In this document: one piece after another, positions 44,873 through 54,000 of the stretch
Position numbering within the stretch: the stretch's first letter is position 1
How the letters are laid out: each line of letters starts with the position of its first letter
Origin: Ignavibacteriales bacterium
GTDB taxonomy: Bacteria; Bacteroidota; Ignavibacteria; Ignavibacteriales; Ignavibacteriaceae
Assembly (NCBI GenBank): GCA_016707585.1
Contig: JADJHL010000001.1
Location: 61,593-125,592, forward strand
DNA: 64,000 nt
Direction of reading: 5' to 3'
Made by a program: the position numbers and the translations under genes
The notes under the pieces: model-generated
What the model was told of the DNA's origin: nothing
What the model saw: only the letters and a program-made list of their open reading frames with translations
Database searches by the model: none

Positions 44873-47002
44873 ATGACAGAAATTTTAGTTAAACATATAA
44901 GCGGCACACTTTCTATAAGTAAACCACAGGTTTCAAACACTGTTAAGCTGTTGGAGGAAGGAGCGACAATTCCTTTTATATCACGCTACAGAAAAGAAGC
45001 TACCGGAAGTCTTGATGAAACAGAGGTAACAGCAATTGAAAAGGAATGGAAACGATTGCTGGAATTGGTTAAGAGACGTGAAGCTATTCTTAAAAGCATT
45101 AATGACCAGGAATTATTAACTCCAGAACTGGAAGTAAAAATTAATAACTGCTGGAATATGGCAGAGCTTGAAGACATTTATCTTCCATACAAACTAAAAC
45201 GAAAAACAAGGGCAAGTGCCGCGCGGGAAAAAGGTTTGGAACCTCTTGCAGAAATAATAATGACACAGAAGGAAGATAAGTTAGAAGCAATTGTATCAAA
45301 ATATTTAAATGATGAAGTGCCGGATATTGAAGCAGCATTAGCCGGTGCAAGAGATATTATTGCTGAATGGATTAATGAAAATACAGATGCCCGCAATAAA
45401 ATAAGACATTTGTTTGAACGTGACGCAATAATCAGTTCAAAAGTAATTGAGAAAAAGAAAGACGAAGGAACAAAATACCAGGACTACTTCGATTTTAGCG
45501 AACCGTTGGAACGCTGTGCTGGTCACCGTTTGCTTGCAATACGCAGAGCAGAGCAGGAAGGGATTTTGCGCGTATCAATTTCAATAGATAATGAAAACGC
45601 AATTGAGAACCTGGAAAAAATATTTATAAAAAATAAAAATGAATCAGCCGTTCAGGTCGGGTTATCAATCAAAGATGCTCACAAAAGATTATTAGCGCCT
45701 TCAATTGAAACCGAATTTAAAAACAGTTCCAAAGCCAAAGCCGATGAAGAGGCAATCCGTGTATTTTCTGAAAACCTGCGCCAGTTGCTTTTGTCTCCTC
45801 CGCTTGGTCCAAAAGTTACAATGGCAATCGATCCAGGTTTCAGAACAGGCTGTAAACTTGTTTGTCTCGATCAGCAGGGAAACTTGTTGCATCACGATAC
45901 TATCTATCCGCATCCACCGCAGCCGAAACTTGATGAAGCAACCGGGAAAATAAAAGGACTGTTAAAAAAATATAAAGTGGAAGCAATTGCAATTGGAAAC
46001 GGAACTGCCGGCAGGGAGACAGAACGATTTATTAAATCTCTAATTGGTGAAACCAGCACAATAGAAATATTTGTGGTAAACGAAGCAGGCGCATCAATTT
46101 ATTCTGCTTCTGAAACTGCAAGAGAGGAGTTCCCCGATCTCGATTTAACTTTCCGCGGTGCAATTTCTATCGGAAGGCGTTTGATGGACCCGCTTGCTGA
46201 GCTTGTTAAAATTGATGCGAAATCAATCGGTGTGGGACAGTATCAGCACGATGTTAACCAGGATGATTTGAAAGATGGACTGGATAAGGTAGTAACCTCT
46301 GCTGTAAACCAGGTCGGTGTAAATTTAAATACAGCCAGTCAGCATTTACTTAGTTATGTATCGGGCATCGGACCGAAACTTGCAAAATCAATTATAAAGT
46401 ACCGGCGTGAGAATAAAACCTTTCGTTCACGCAAGGAACTGATAAAGGTAAGCGGGCTGGGGGCAAAGGCATTTGAACAGTCTGCCGGATTTTTAAGAAT
46501 TCCCGGCGCGGAAAATCCGCTTGATAACAGCGCTGTTCACCCGGAAAGTTATTCCATAGTTGCAAAGATGGCAAAGGATTTATCTCAGCCGGTTAAATCA
46601 TTAATTGAAGCCGCAAATTTGCGTCAGCAGATTGATATAAATAATTACGTAACAGATACAGTCGGGTTGCCAACGTTAAAAGATATTATGCAGGAACTTG
46701 AAAAACCGGGGCTTGATCCAAGGGGCAAGGCAGAAGTGTTTTCATTTTCAGAAACGATAAATGAAATAACTGATTTAAAACCGGGAATGCGTTTACCGGG
46801 GATAGTAACAAATCTTACAAAGTTCGGTGCTTTTGTAAACATAGGAATAAAAGAAAACGGCTTGCTGCATATTTCTCAAATAACAGATCGTTTTATTAAA
46901 GACCTTTCTGAAGTATTAAAGTTGGATCAGAAAATTATGGTTAGAGTTGTTGAGATTGATATTGAAAGAAAACGAATTCAGTTGAGTATGAAAGAGGGAT
47001 AG
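44873..47002 (+). CDS. tex: Tex-like RNA-binding protein
   Basis: The 709-residue protein matches Tex/YhgF, a transcription-accessory protein that binds nucleic acid. It has the N-terminal helical region (ATIPFISRYRKEATGSLDE), a YqgF-like nuclease fold from about 317 (MAIDPGFRTGCKLVCLD), helix-hairpin-helix units (about 492-545, VSGIGPKLAKSIIKYR and VSGLGAKAFEQ) and a C-terminal S1 domain (about 634-707, GIVTNLTKFGAFVNIG). It is a little shorter than the E. coli protein (about 770). Its codon use is visibly more GC-rich than that of its neighbours. Confidence 0.95.
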   Translation: MTEILVKHISGTLSISKPQVSNTVKLLEEGATIPFISRYRKEATGSLDETEVTAIEKEWKRLLELVKRREAILKSINDQELLTPELEVKINNCWNMAELEDIYLPYKLKRKTRASAAREKGLEPLAEIIMTQKEDKLEAIVSKYLNDEVPDIEAALAGARDIIAEWINENTDARNKIRHLFERDAIISSKVIEKKKDEGTKYQDYFDFSEPLERCAGHRLLAIRRAEQEGILRVSISIDNENAIENLEKIFIKNKNESAVQVGLSIKDAHKRLLAPSIETEFKNSSKAKADEEAIRVFSENLRQLLLSPPLGPKVTMAIDPGFRTGCKLVCLDQQGNLLHHDTIYPHPPQPKLDEATGKIKGLLKKYKVEAIAIGNGTAGRETERFIKSLIGETSTIEIFVVNEAGASIYSASETAREEFPDLDLTFRGAISIGRRLMDPLAELVKIDAKSIGVGQYQHDVNQDDLKDGLDKVVTSAVNQVGVNLNTASQHLLSYVSGIGPKLAKSIIKYRRENKTFRSRKELIKVSGLGAKAFEQSAGFLRIPGAENPLDNSAVHPESYSIVAKMAKDLSQPVKSLIEAANLRQQIDINNYVTDTVGLPTLKDIMQELEKPGLDPRGKAEVFSFSETINEITDLKPGMRLPGIVTNLTKFGAFVNIGIKENGLLHISQITDRFIKDLSEVLKLDQKIMVRVVEIDIERKRIQLSMKEG

Positions 47003-47010
47003 TAATATTA

Positions 47011-47034
47011 GATTCCCACTTTCGTGGGAATGAC
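47011..47034. repeat. ATTCCC palindrome upstream of the GIY-YIG gene
   Basis: GATTCCCACTTTCGTGGGAATGACA lies in pieces here (ATTCCCACTTTCGTGGGAAT at 47012-47031) between the tex stop and the GIY-YIG start, 24 bases before the ATG. Confidence 0.88.
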
Positions 47035-47055
47035 AGCTTTAATCATTTTAATAAA

Positions 47056-47349
47056 ATGAAGAACTACTACGTTTATATTATGACCAATAAACCCAATGGA
47101 ACATTATACATTGGTGTTACCAAAGATCTGGTAAGAAGAAGTTATGAGCATAGAAACAGTTTGATTGATGGCTTTACTAAAAAATATAACTTAAAAATGC
47201 TGGTTTACTTTGAAGTGTTTGATAGAGTTGAAGATGCGATACTTAGAGAAAAGAGATTGAAGAAATGGAACAGGCAATGGAAAATCGATATGATAGAAAA
47301 ATCTAATCCGGCTTGGGTGGATTTATATAATCAGATAACAGCGAGCTAA
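47056..47349 (+). CDS. GIY-YIG nuclease flanked by ATTCCC palindromes
   Basis: The 97-residue protein is a minimal GIY-YIG domain of the UPF0213/YhbQ-like type: YVYIMTNKPNGTLYIGVTKD (Y5-V-Y and Y18-I-G), RR at 27-28, H32 and E65 in LREKRLKKW. These are the catalytic Tyr, Arg and Glu. One ATTCCC palindrome sits 24 bases upstream of the ATG and three follow the stop (47356-47454), so the gene is embedded in its repeats. The natural target is unknown; a link with the repeats is discussed as a finding. Confidence 0.9.
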   Translation: MKNYYVYIMTNKPNGTLYIGVTKDLVRRSYEHRNSLIDGFTKKYNLKMLVYFEVFDRVEDAILREKRLKKWNRQWKIDMIEKSNPAWVDLYNQITAS

Positions 47350-47354
47350 CTATA

Positions 47355-47460
47355 GATTCCCACCTTCGTGGGAATGACAGTGTGTTGTTGTCATTCCCGT
47401 GTAAACGGGAATCTGAATAATGAATTACAAAAAGATTCCCACTTTCGTGGGAATGACAAC
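47355..47460. repeat. Cluster of three ATTCCC palindromes
   Basis: Units at 47356-47375 (ATTCCCACCTTCGTGGGAAT), 47393-47412 (ATTCCCGTGTAAACGGGAAT, opposite orientation) and 47435-47454 (ATTCCCACTTTCGTGGGAAT) follow the GIY-YIG stop at once. Arms are conserved and the loop bases vary, as expected for structure-conserving drift. Confidence 0.9.
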
Positions 47461-47545
47461 TTTTTATTTATTATTCTCAACTTAAGAGGATAATAACCAA
47501 GATTTATTATTCTACTAAAGGGAGGTATGTATAAAAAACATTTCT

Positions 47546-47857
47546 TTAATTAAATGGCGCTTCCTCTTCATCATCAAACAAATCTTCTTCGTCTAACTCT
47601 TCTATATCAAACTCATCATCAAGATCTTCTTTCTTTTTTGGTTCGTCTTCAAACAAATCATCTTCGTCTTCTTCATCGTCATCGTAATAATCATCTTTCT
47701 CTTCTGCATCATCGTCATCATCATAATCATCGTCTTCATCTTTGTTTTTTCTTTTCGCAGCAAAAAGAGAATCAACCCCGAAAATGTTTAGATCATTTAT
47801 TGCAAACGGATTTTCGTTATCATCTACGGTTTGCAAGTTTAATTCGTTCAGTTCCAT
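47546..47857 (-). CDS. Highly acidic low-complexity protein
   Basis: The ATG at 47857, preceded by CGGAGAAA, gives 103 residues; the longer frame has no supporting signal. After a short normal segment (MELNELNLQTVDDNENPF, FGVDSLFAAKRKNKD) the protein is mostly Asp/Glu runs (DDDDDAEEKDDYYDDDEEDEDD in pieces, EELDEEDLFDDEEEAP). It is intrinsically disordered, strongly negative and could bind cations or basic proteins such as ribosomal subunits. No family is recognised. Confidence 0.7.
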   Translation of the reverse strand: MELNELNLQTVDDNENPFAINDLNIFGVDSLFAAKRKNKDEDDDYDDDDDAEEKDDYYDDDEEDEDDLFEDEPKKKEDLDDEFDIEELDEEDLFDDEEEAPFN

Positions 47858-48043
47858 TATAAAATTTCTCCGATAAAACTTAATAATTACAGTTGTTAAT
47901 TTATATGTGTGGAATAAATCTGCAAATAGAAAAACCAAAAACTTTAAAAAATATTTTTTCTAATTAATTATCGATTAGAACTTAAATTGCTTTAGTGTAT
48001 TTTGCAATAGCAGAAATTTTTACAAGATTTTTTTGGATACTTA

Positions 48044-48508
48044 ATGAAACTTGCAACACTTTGTTATGTAATTGATAAAAAAACTGATTCCACGCTAATG
48101 ATCCACAGAGTTAAAAAACAAAATGACTATCATGAGGGAAAATGGAATGGTCTTGGAGGAAAATTTGAAGCCGGAGAATCTCCTGAAGAATGCGCAATAC
48201 GAGAAATTGAAGAAGAGTGTGGATTAAAAGTTAAATCTGTAGCAATGAGGGGATTTATTACATTTCCAATGTTTGATGGAAAAGAAGATTGGTATGTTTT
48301 TCTTTTTACTGCTTATGATTTTGAAGGCGATTTGATTGATTCGCCTGAAGGAAATCTTGCATGGATAAAAAATGATAAACTTACAGAATTAAATCTTTGG
48401 GATGGTGATAAAATTTTTATTCCCTGGTTATATCAAGATGGATTTTTTAGTGCAAAGTTTAATTATGAAAACGGAAAGTACGTAAGTCACGATGTTAGTT
48501 TTTATTGA
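48044..48508 (+). CDS. Nudix hydrolase, MutT-like
   Basis: The 154-residue protein has an intact Nudix box, G39-x5-E45-x7-R53-E54-I-E-E57-E58-x-G60-L, within NGLGGKFEAGE and REIEEECGLK. The N-terminal LATLCYVIDK and the WKNDK-type C-terminus fit the MTH1/MutT group that clears 8-oxo-dGTP or related nucleotides. It is followed 25 bases later by the LtaS-like gene. Confidence 0.9.
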   Translation: MKLATLCYVIDKKTDSTLMIHRVKKQNDYHEGKWNGLGGKFEAGESPEECAIREIEEECGLKVKSVAMRGFITFPMFDGKEDWYVFLFTAYDFEGDLIDSPEGNLAWIKNDKLTELNLWDGDKIFIPWLYQDGFFSAKFNYENGKYVSHDVSFY

Positions 48509-48533
48509 TGATTACTATGTTTAAAATTAAAGC

Positions 48534-50465
48534 ATGAGCACTAAAAAATATTTTCCCGTCACGATTTTACAATTTGTAAAAATTTACCTTACAGCAATTC
48601 TGTTCTTTGCTTTATTCAGAATAATTTTATTTGTAACAGAAATAGATCGAATTAACTCATCTGATTCTAAGCTAGATATTGTGCTTGCTTTTATTATGGG
48701 CATGCGTTTTGATATTGTAATCTCTGGCTACATTCTTGTTTTTCCATTTGCTGTTTTAACAATACTTTCTTTTTTTGATTACAAATTTATTTTTATAAAA
48801 AGATTTTTCTTTATCTACATTCTTGCTTTGTTTTTTCTGGCGTTTATGGTTTGCGCCGTTGATATTCCTTACTTTAATCAATTCTATTCTCGTTTTTCAA
48901 TCTCGGCATTTGAGTGGATCGATAGTCCTGTTTTTGTTTTTAATATGATAATACAGGAGCCAAGATACTGGCTGGTTGTAATTCCTTTTACGGTTTTTGT
49001 TTATCTTTTTTATAAGCTGCTTAAAAAAATCTACTTTGGTGTTCATGAGAATTCTTTCAATAATAAATCTATTAAAATAATTTTTTCGGTTTTATTTTTA
49101 TTAGTTATAATATTAGGTATCCGTGGAAGAATTGAAGAAAAATCTCCTATAAGAACAGGCACAGCATTTTTTTCAAACAATGCTTTTTTAAATATGCTGG
49201 GATTAAATCCTAACTTTACACTACTTAGCAGTTATTTAGAAAGCAGAAAACCAGAGAACAAGTACATTGCGCTTATGGATGATAGAGTTGCAATTTCAAA
49301 TGTTCAAAAATATTTAAACATAAAATCTCCAGATAAAAATTTCCCAATACTTAGAAAGATTGAAGCGGTTAAAGTTGATCCAACAAACTATAATGTTGTT
49401 TTAATTATAATGGAAAGTATGGGCGCTGCTAAAATGTATCGCAACGGAAATAAAAACAATCTAACTCCATTTCTTGATAGCATTTCAAATCAAGGATACT
49501 ATTTTGAAAACGCTTATACTGCCGGTATACACACGTTTAATGGAGTTTTCGGTTCTCTTTTTTCCTTTCCTGCTTTATATCGTCAGCATCCAATGAAAGG
49601 AAGTTCAATTAAAAAATATCATGGACTTTTTAGCACTTTAAGAAAAAAGAATTATTCAACGATTTACTTTACAACACACGATGGCCAGTTTGATAATGTT
49701 GAAGGATTTTTAATTGCTAATGATTGCGAGACTGTTGTATCTAAGGACGATTATCCGCCAGAAGAAATAAAAACTACACTTGGTGTGCCGGATGATTTTA
49801 TGTTTCGTTTTTCAATTCCTTACTTAAACGATTTAAATAAAAAGAATAAACCATTTGTTGCTGCGTTTATGACTGCAAGTGATCATGGGCCATACTATGT
49901 TCCTGATTATTTTAAACCAAAGAGCAATGAAATATTAAATCAGTTAATCGAGTATGCAGATTATTCATTAAAAACATTTATAGATTTATCTTCAAAACAA
50001 TCCTGGTTTAAAAATACAATTTTTGTTTTTGTTGCTGATCATGGTTCTGCTATAGATGGTTTGTATGATATGTCAACAGATTACAATCACACCCCGCTAA
50101 TTTTTTATGCGCCCGAGATTATAAAGGATCATAAATCGATATACTCAATGGCCGGCCAGATAGATATTTTCCCAACCGTATTGGGTTTGTTAAACCTATC
50201 TTACGAAAACAATACGCTTGGAATTGATTTGCTTAATGAAACCAGGCCGTATATTTTTATCAGTGCTGATGATAAATATGGTGTGCTTGATGATGAATGG
50301 TTTTTTGTTGTGCGAAGTGATAAATCAAAAAGTCTTTATAAGTATCGTGATAGAAACACTTATAATTTTGCTGATGAAAAAAATGATGTTGTTGAACGTA
50401 TGAATGTTTATGCTAAATCAAATCTACAAACATTTCAATATCTTCTTAGATCAAACAAGCAATGA
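48534..50465 (+). CDS. LtaS-like sulfatase-family membrane enzyme
   Basis: The 643-residue protein has five N-terminal membrane helices (to about 200) and an extracytoplasmic alkaline-phosphatase-superfamily domain: E294 in LIIMESMG, the nucleophile T334 in AGIHTFNGVFGS, D502/H503 in VADHGS and a further His in NHTPLIFYAP. This is the LtaS/phosphoglycerol-transferase layout, which moves a phospho-alcohol to a glycan or lipid. In a Gram-negative host the likely acceptor is a periplasmic glucan or surface glycan. The next gene overlaps it by 4 bases. Confidence 0.88.
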   Translation: MSTKKYFPVTILQFVKIYLTAILFFALFRIILFVTEIDRINSSDSKLDIVLAFIMGMRFDIVISGYILVFPFAVLTILSFFDYKFIFIKRFFFIYILALFFLAFMVCAVDIPYFNQFYSRFSISAFEWIDSPVFVFNMIIQEPRYWLVVIPFTVFVYLFYKLLKKIYFGVHENSFNNKSIKIIFSVLFLLVIILGIRGRIEEKSPIRTGTAFFSNNAFLNMLGLNPNFTLLSSYLESRKPENKYIALMDDRVAISNVQKYLNIKSPDKNFPILRKIEAVKVDPTNYNVVLIIMESMGAAKMYRNGNKNNLTPFLDSISNQGYYFENAYTAGIHTFNGVFGSLFSFPALYRQHPMKGSSIKKYHGLFSTLRKKNYSTIYFTTHDGQFDNVEGFLIANDCETVVSKDDYPPEEIKTTLGVPDDFMFRFSIPYLNDLNKKNKPFVAAFMTASDHGPYYVPDYFKPKSNEILNQLIEYADYSLKTFIDLSSKQSWFKNTIFVFVADHGSAIDGLYDMSTDYNHTPLIFYAPEIIKDHKSIYSMAGQIDIFPTVLGLLNLSYENNTLGIDLLNETRPYIFISADDKYGVLDDEWFFVVRSDKSKSLYKYRDRNTYNFADEKNDVVERMNVYAKSNLQTFQYLLRSNKQ

Positions 50466-50824
50466 CAGTATTAGAAAATTTTTACTTAAAACAAGATGAA
50501 CCAACAAAAGGGACGCTTCTTGCTTTGAGAGAAATTATTCTATGTCAGGATAAAGACATTACAAATGTTTGGAAATATGGAATGCCGTTTTTTTGTTACA
50601 AAGGAAAAATGTTTTGTTATTTGTGGCTTCATAAAAAATTAAAACAGCCCTACATTGGAATTGTTGAAGGTAGCCGATTTGATGAATCATTTTTAATTCA
50701 AGAAAATCGTTCTAGAATGAAAATAATGTTACTAAACCCAAACAAAGATTTACCATTGAAGACAATAGAAAACATTTTACAACGAGCAATAAATTTTTAT
50801 AAAACTGGAGAAATCAAAATCTAA
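50462..50824 (+). CDS. DUF1801 domain protein
   Basis: The 120-residue protein is a DUF1801 domain (YLKQDEPTKGTLLALREII, WKYGMPFFCYKGKMFCYLW, IKMKIMLL-like strand). The ATG overlaps the LtaS-like stop (ATGA), so it is translated from the same message, though a functional link is not evident. Confidence 0.85.
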   Translation: MTVLENFYLKQDEPTKGTLLALREIILCQDKDITNVWKYGMPFFCYKGKMFCYLWLHKKLKQPYIGIVEGSRFDESFLIQENRSRMKIMLLNPNKDLPLKTIENILQRAINFYKTGEIKI

Positions 50825-51010
50825 GAATAATAAACATTCAAATTTCTAATAAATCCAGGTTATAAAAATCAACCTAATACAGGATTCAAAGCATTCTTTT
50901 AAATTTATTTCTTTTTACCATTCATTTACTCTTCACTAATACTTTCCTAAGTTTGTAGTAGATATTTTACTTACATATTCTACAATCTATTTATACACGG
51001 GAGATAGATC

Positions 51011-51509
51011 ATGCAACCACAAAAGAAAATCTTAAAGAGGCTTTCGCTGGTGAAAGTCAAGCTAACCAAAAATATCGTGCGTTTGCTAAAAAAGCAGAGC
51101 GCGATGGATTTCCAAACATTGCTAAACTTTTAAAACAGCTGCCGAGGCAGAACGAATTCATGCTGAAGGACATTTAAATGCTTTAGATGGTATCGGAACA
51201 ACAGTTGAAAATCTTAAAGAAGCAATTGATGGTGAAACTTACGAATACAAAGAAATGTATCCGCCAATGTTAGCACAAGCCGAAGCCGATAATCACAAAG
51301 CAAAAAGAATGTTTAAATATGCTGTTGAAGCTGAAGACGTTCATGCACAACTTTATAAGCTTGCACTTGCTGCTGCAGAACAAGGTAAAGATTTAGATGT
51401 AACAGATTTTTATCTCTGTCCTGTTTGCGGACATATTGAGTTTGGCAAGCCAGAAGAAAACTGTCCGATTTGTGGAACACTTGCTGCCAAGTATGTAAAG
51501 CTTTCGTAA
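51011..51509 (+). pseudogene. Rubrerythrin, two single-base lesions
   Basis: The sequence encodes a complete rubrerythrin only if two lesions are repaired: one base is missing right after the ATG (giving ATTKENLKEAFAGES...QANQKYRAFAKKAERDGFPNIAKL) and one A is missing in the A-run 51132-51135 (giving TAAEAERIHAEGH). The rest is intact, with the diiron ligands (EAFAGES, AEAERIH, EDVHAQL) and the C-terminal rubredoxin site CPVCGHIEF...CPICGTL. It reduces peroxide in the cytoplasm of microaerophiles and anaerobes. Only the 84-residue C-terminal part (51255-51509) is open without repair. Confidence 0.85.
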
Positions 51510-51569
51510 CAGTAAGAAAAGTTTTTATACATAAATATTTTTAAACACAAATAGTAAGGATTGTATATC

Positions 51570-52862
51570 ATGAAAAATCTATTATTTGTTCTTGCTTTAG
51601 TATTTGCAATACTATTTACTCAAACCACACAAGCTCAGTTTTTTGAAAAACTAAAAAAGAAAACCGAAGAAAAAATAAAAAGCGAAGGTGAAAAAAGAGT
51701 AAATGATAAAGTAGATGAAGGTGTTGAAAAGGGTTACGACAAAGTAGAAGAGGGCATTGAAAATGCTGGCGAAGATTCAGGTGATGGAACGGAAGATTCA
51801 ACCAGCACAACAGAAAAAACAAATGATGAAACAACTTTTAATAGTTCCGGAGATGATGTTAAGTTTTCAAGCTCTTCTAAATATGATTTCATTCCCGGTG
51901 ATAAAGTAATTCTCTATGATGATTTCAGCCAGGATGCAGTTGGAGATTTTCCTGCTCTATGGACAACAAATTCGGCAGGTGAAATAAATACAATAAACAT
52001 AGCGCCTGGAAACTGGTTTAATTTAAACAGCACAGATGGAAATTATTTTCTTTTAAATGATATAGACTTTCCTAAAAATTTTATAGTTGAATTTGATATT
52101 GTACCCAAAACAAAGGGCGGTCGTATAGCTGCTGGTCTTTTGCTTTATGGAGAATCCAAAAGAAAAGAAATGGATAACAATCCCCAGCCCGGTAATGGTG
52201 GAATAATGATTTCAATTGAAAAAGGATATTGGAATACCTGGGGATATAAATCAGGGGAATCTGAAAAAATTGTTGGCAAATCTGATGTTAAATCTGTTGT
52301 TGCTGAAAAAGTAAACCACGTTATTATTTGGGTTCAAGGCAGAAGACTTAGAATCTATCACGAACAAGCAAAAGTGCTTGATATGCCAACAAATATTTAC
52401 GATGGCGTTAAGCTTAGCAGACTTTGCTTCAGATTGAGTCGTGGTGCTTCTTCTGGTTCATACATTTCTAACTTAAGAATAACTGATGCGGCTCCGGATA
52501 TGCGCAGCAAACTTTTAACGGAAGGCAAGCTTGTTAGTTATGGAATTTACTTTGATGTAAACAAAGATGTTGTAAAATCAGAATCATACGGAACATTAAA
52601 AGAAATTTCTAAAGTCCTTACAGATAATCCTGATGTAAAAATTAAAATTGTTGGCCATACAGATTCAGACGGAGATGATAAATCAAATTTAGATTTATCC
52701 AAACGCCGAGGCGCTTCTGTTAAAAATGTTTTAGTTAAAGAATTTGGTATTGACGCTGCACGAATCGAAACTGATGGCAAAGGAGAAATCGAACCAATTG
52801 CCAAAAATGATAGCGGCATAAACAAAGCTCTTAACAGAAGAGTTGAATTTATAAAACTGTAA
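51570..52862 (+). CDS. OmpA-family protein with LamG-like domain (cluster gene 1)
   Basis: ATG 51570 gives 430 residues: a signal peptide (1-22), a charged helical repeat region (KKTEEKIKSEGEKRVNDKVDEG, split here), a concanavalin-like domain starting KYDFIPGDKVILYDDFSQDAVGDFP with a GRRLRIYHEQAKVLD strand, and an OmpA peptidoglycan-binding domain (GHTDSDGDDKSNLDLSKRR, RIETDGKGEIEPIA, ALNRRVEFIKL). It would be attached to peptidoglycan in the periplasm or outer membrane. It is the first of a co-directional set that ends at 61178, and its LamG-OmpA part is closely related to the gene at 57939. Confidence 0.85.
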   Translation: MKNLLFVLALVFAILFTQTTQAQFFEKLKKKTEEKIKSEGEKRVNDKVDEGVEKGYDKVEEGIENAGEDSGDGTEDSTSTTEKTNDETTFNSSGDDVKFSSSSKYDFIPGDKVILYDDFSQDAVGDFPALWTTNSAGEINTINIAPGNWFNLNSTDGNYFLLNDIDFPKNFIVEFDIVPKTKGGRIAAGLLLYGESKRKEMDNNPQPGNGGIMISIEKGYWNTWGYKSGESEKIVGKSDVKSVVAEKVNHVIIWVQGRRLRIYHEQAKVLDMPTNIYDGVKLSRLCFRLSRGASSGSYISNLRITDAAPDMRSKLLTEGKLVSYGIYFDVNKDVVKSESYGTLKEISKVLTDNPDVKIKIVGHTDSDGDDKSNLDLSKRRGASVKNVLVKEFGIDAARIETDGKGEIEPIAKNDSGINKALNRRVEFIKL

Positions 52863-52892
52863 AAATATTTATTCACTAATCGAGTAAATAAA

Positions 52893-53894
52893 ATGAAAAA
52901 GATTTTAATTTTCTTTTTGTTTTTATGTGCATTCCCGGTTTATTCACAATCAGGTATGCAATTTTTAACGCAACTTCCTCCACCTGCAAAATCTATCTGT
53001 ATAATTGATACTGTAGAATTAGAAATATACCATTCGAAACTTGATAAAGTTACCCGACAATTAGATGAGTTGTGTGCAAAAAGAAAAGCTGCACTTGAGG
53101 AAAGAATTGAAAAAGTTAAACCCGATGTTGAAAAAAACATTGCTCAGGATTTTAATTTGTCAGACGCGGATCTTCAAAAATTAAAACAAAAAAAACTGAG
53201 TGATGCTGAGAAAAAAGCATTGATGGATAAAATGCTAAAAGATAAAGCGAACATATCAATGAAGCAGATTGAGCAATTAAAAAAAATGAAAAAGGAAGGG
53301 AACAAAGAAGGTATTCGTAATTGGGCTGAGGCTTATCAAACACAGCAAATGGCTGAATTGGTGAGTGGTGATTCTACAAAGACTCCTGAAATGATTGACT
53401 TTGAAAAAAATCTTTCAAAGAATAAAGAACTTAATGATCTAATGAAAGAGCAAAAACAAATAATTGATAGAATAGCAGCTGTTGATAAAAGAATCACAAA
53501 TAAAATGATTGAATTTAACAAAGAAGATTCAATTGAAACGGCAATACTAGATAAAAATAATGAACCTCTGGAGGAAATGCTGACAAAGGGTAATCTTAGC
53601 AGTGATCAGAGACAAACTATTTTAATAAAAATTGCTACAAATCATTTAATCTATTGTGAAAAAATTTCTCCAATGTATATAGATATTATAAATGATATGA
53701 GAATTTCTACTGAACCACTGATTCCAACTTATGATCGACTTGAATTGGTTAATGCTGAAATTAATGCAAAAACACTAGGACTTAAAGAATGGCCTGTTGA
53801 TCCTGGTTTAATGCAACTTGAGGCTGTTAAAAGTCTGGCGCATGCAATTGCTGGTGTTTACAAATATACTCTTCTTCCACCAAAACGAGATTAA
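52893..53894 (+). CDS. Secreted coiled-coil protein (cluster gene 2)
   Basis: The 333-residue protein has a signal peptide (1-18, ending VYSQ) and long charged helices (KLDKVTRQLDELCAKRKAA, LSDADLQKLKQKKLSDAEKK, KDKANISMKQIEQLKKMKK in pieces). Its N-terminal LPPPAKSICIIDTVELEIYHSKLDK is similar in place and pattern to the next gene, as is its C-terminal YCEKISPMYIDIIND... part, so the two look like paralogues. No family is recognised. Confidence 0.68.
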   Translation: MKKILIFFLFLCAFPVYSQSGMQFLTQLPPPAKSICIIDTVELEIYHSKLDKVTRQLDELCAKRKAALEERIEKVKPDVEKNIAQDFNLSDADLQKLKQKKLSDAEKKALMDKMLKDKANISMKQIEQLKKMKKEGNKEGIRNWAEAYQTQQMAELVSGDSTKTPEMIDFEKNLSKNKELNDLMKEQKQIIDRIAAVDKRITNKMIEFNKEDSIETAILDKNNEPLEEMLTKGNLSSDQRQTILIKIATNHLIYCEKISPMYIDIINDMRISTEPLIPTYDRLELVNAEINAKTLGLKEWPVDPGLMQLEAVKSLAHAIAGVYKYTLLPPKRD

Positions 53895-54000
53895 AGAATG
53901 TATGATTCGCAAAAATCCAATAAAGAAAAATTATTTTGATTCAACAAAAAATATTTTTGATTATATCTTCTTTGATATAAACTAAACACCAGGAGTTAAA

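Noticed and set aside
47355..47460. CRISPR-like array from the repeated ATTCCC units
   Set aside because: Only three units, in both orientations, with unequal short gaps and no cas genes; each unit is itself a palindrome typical of interspersed elements.
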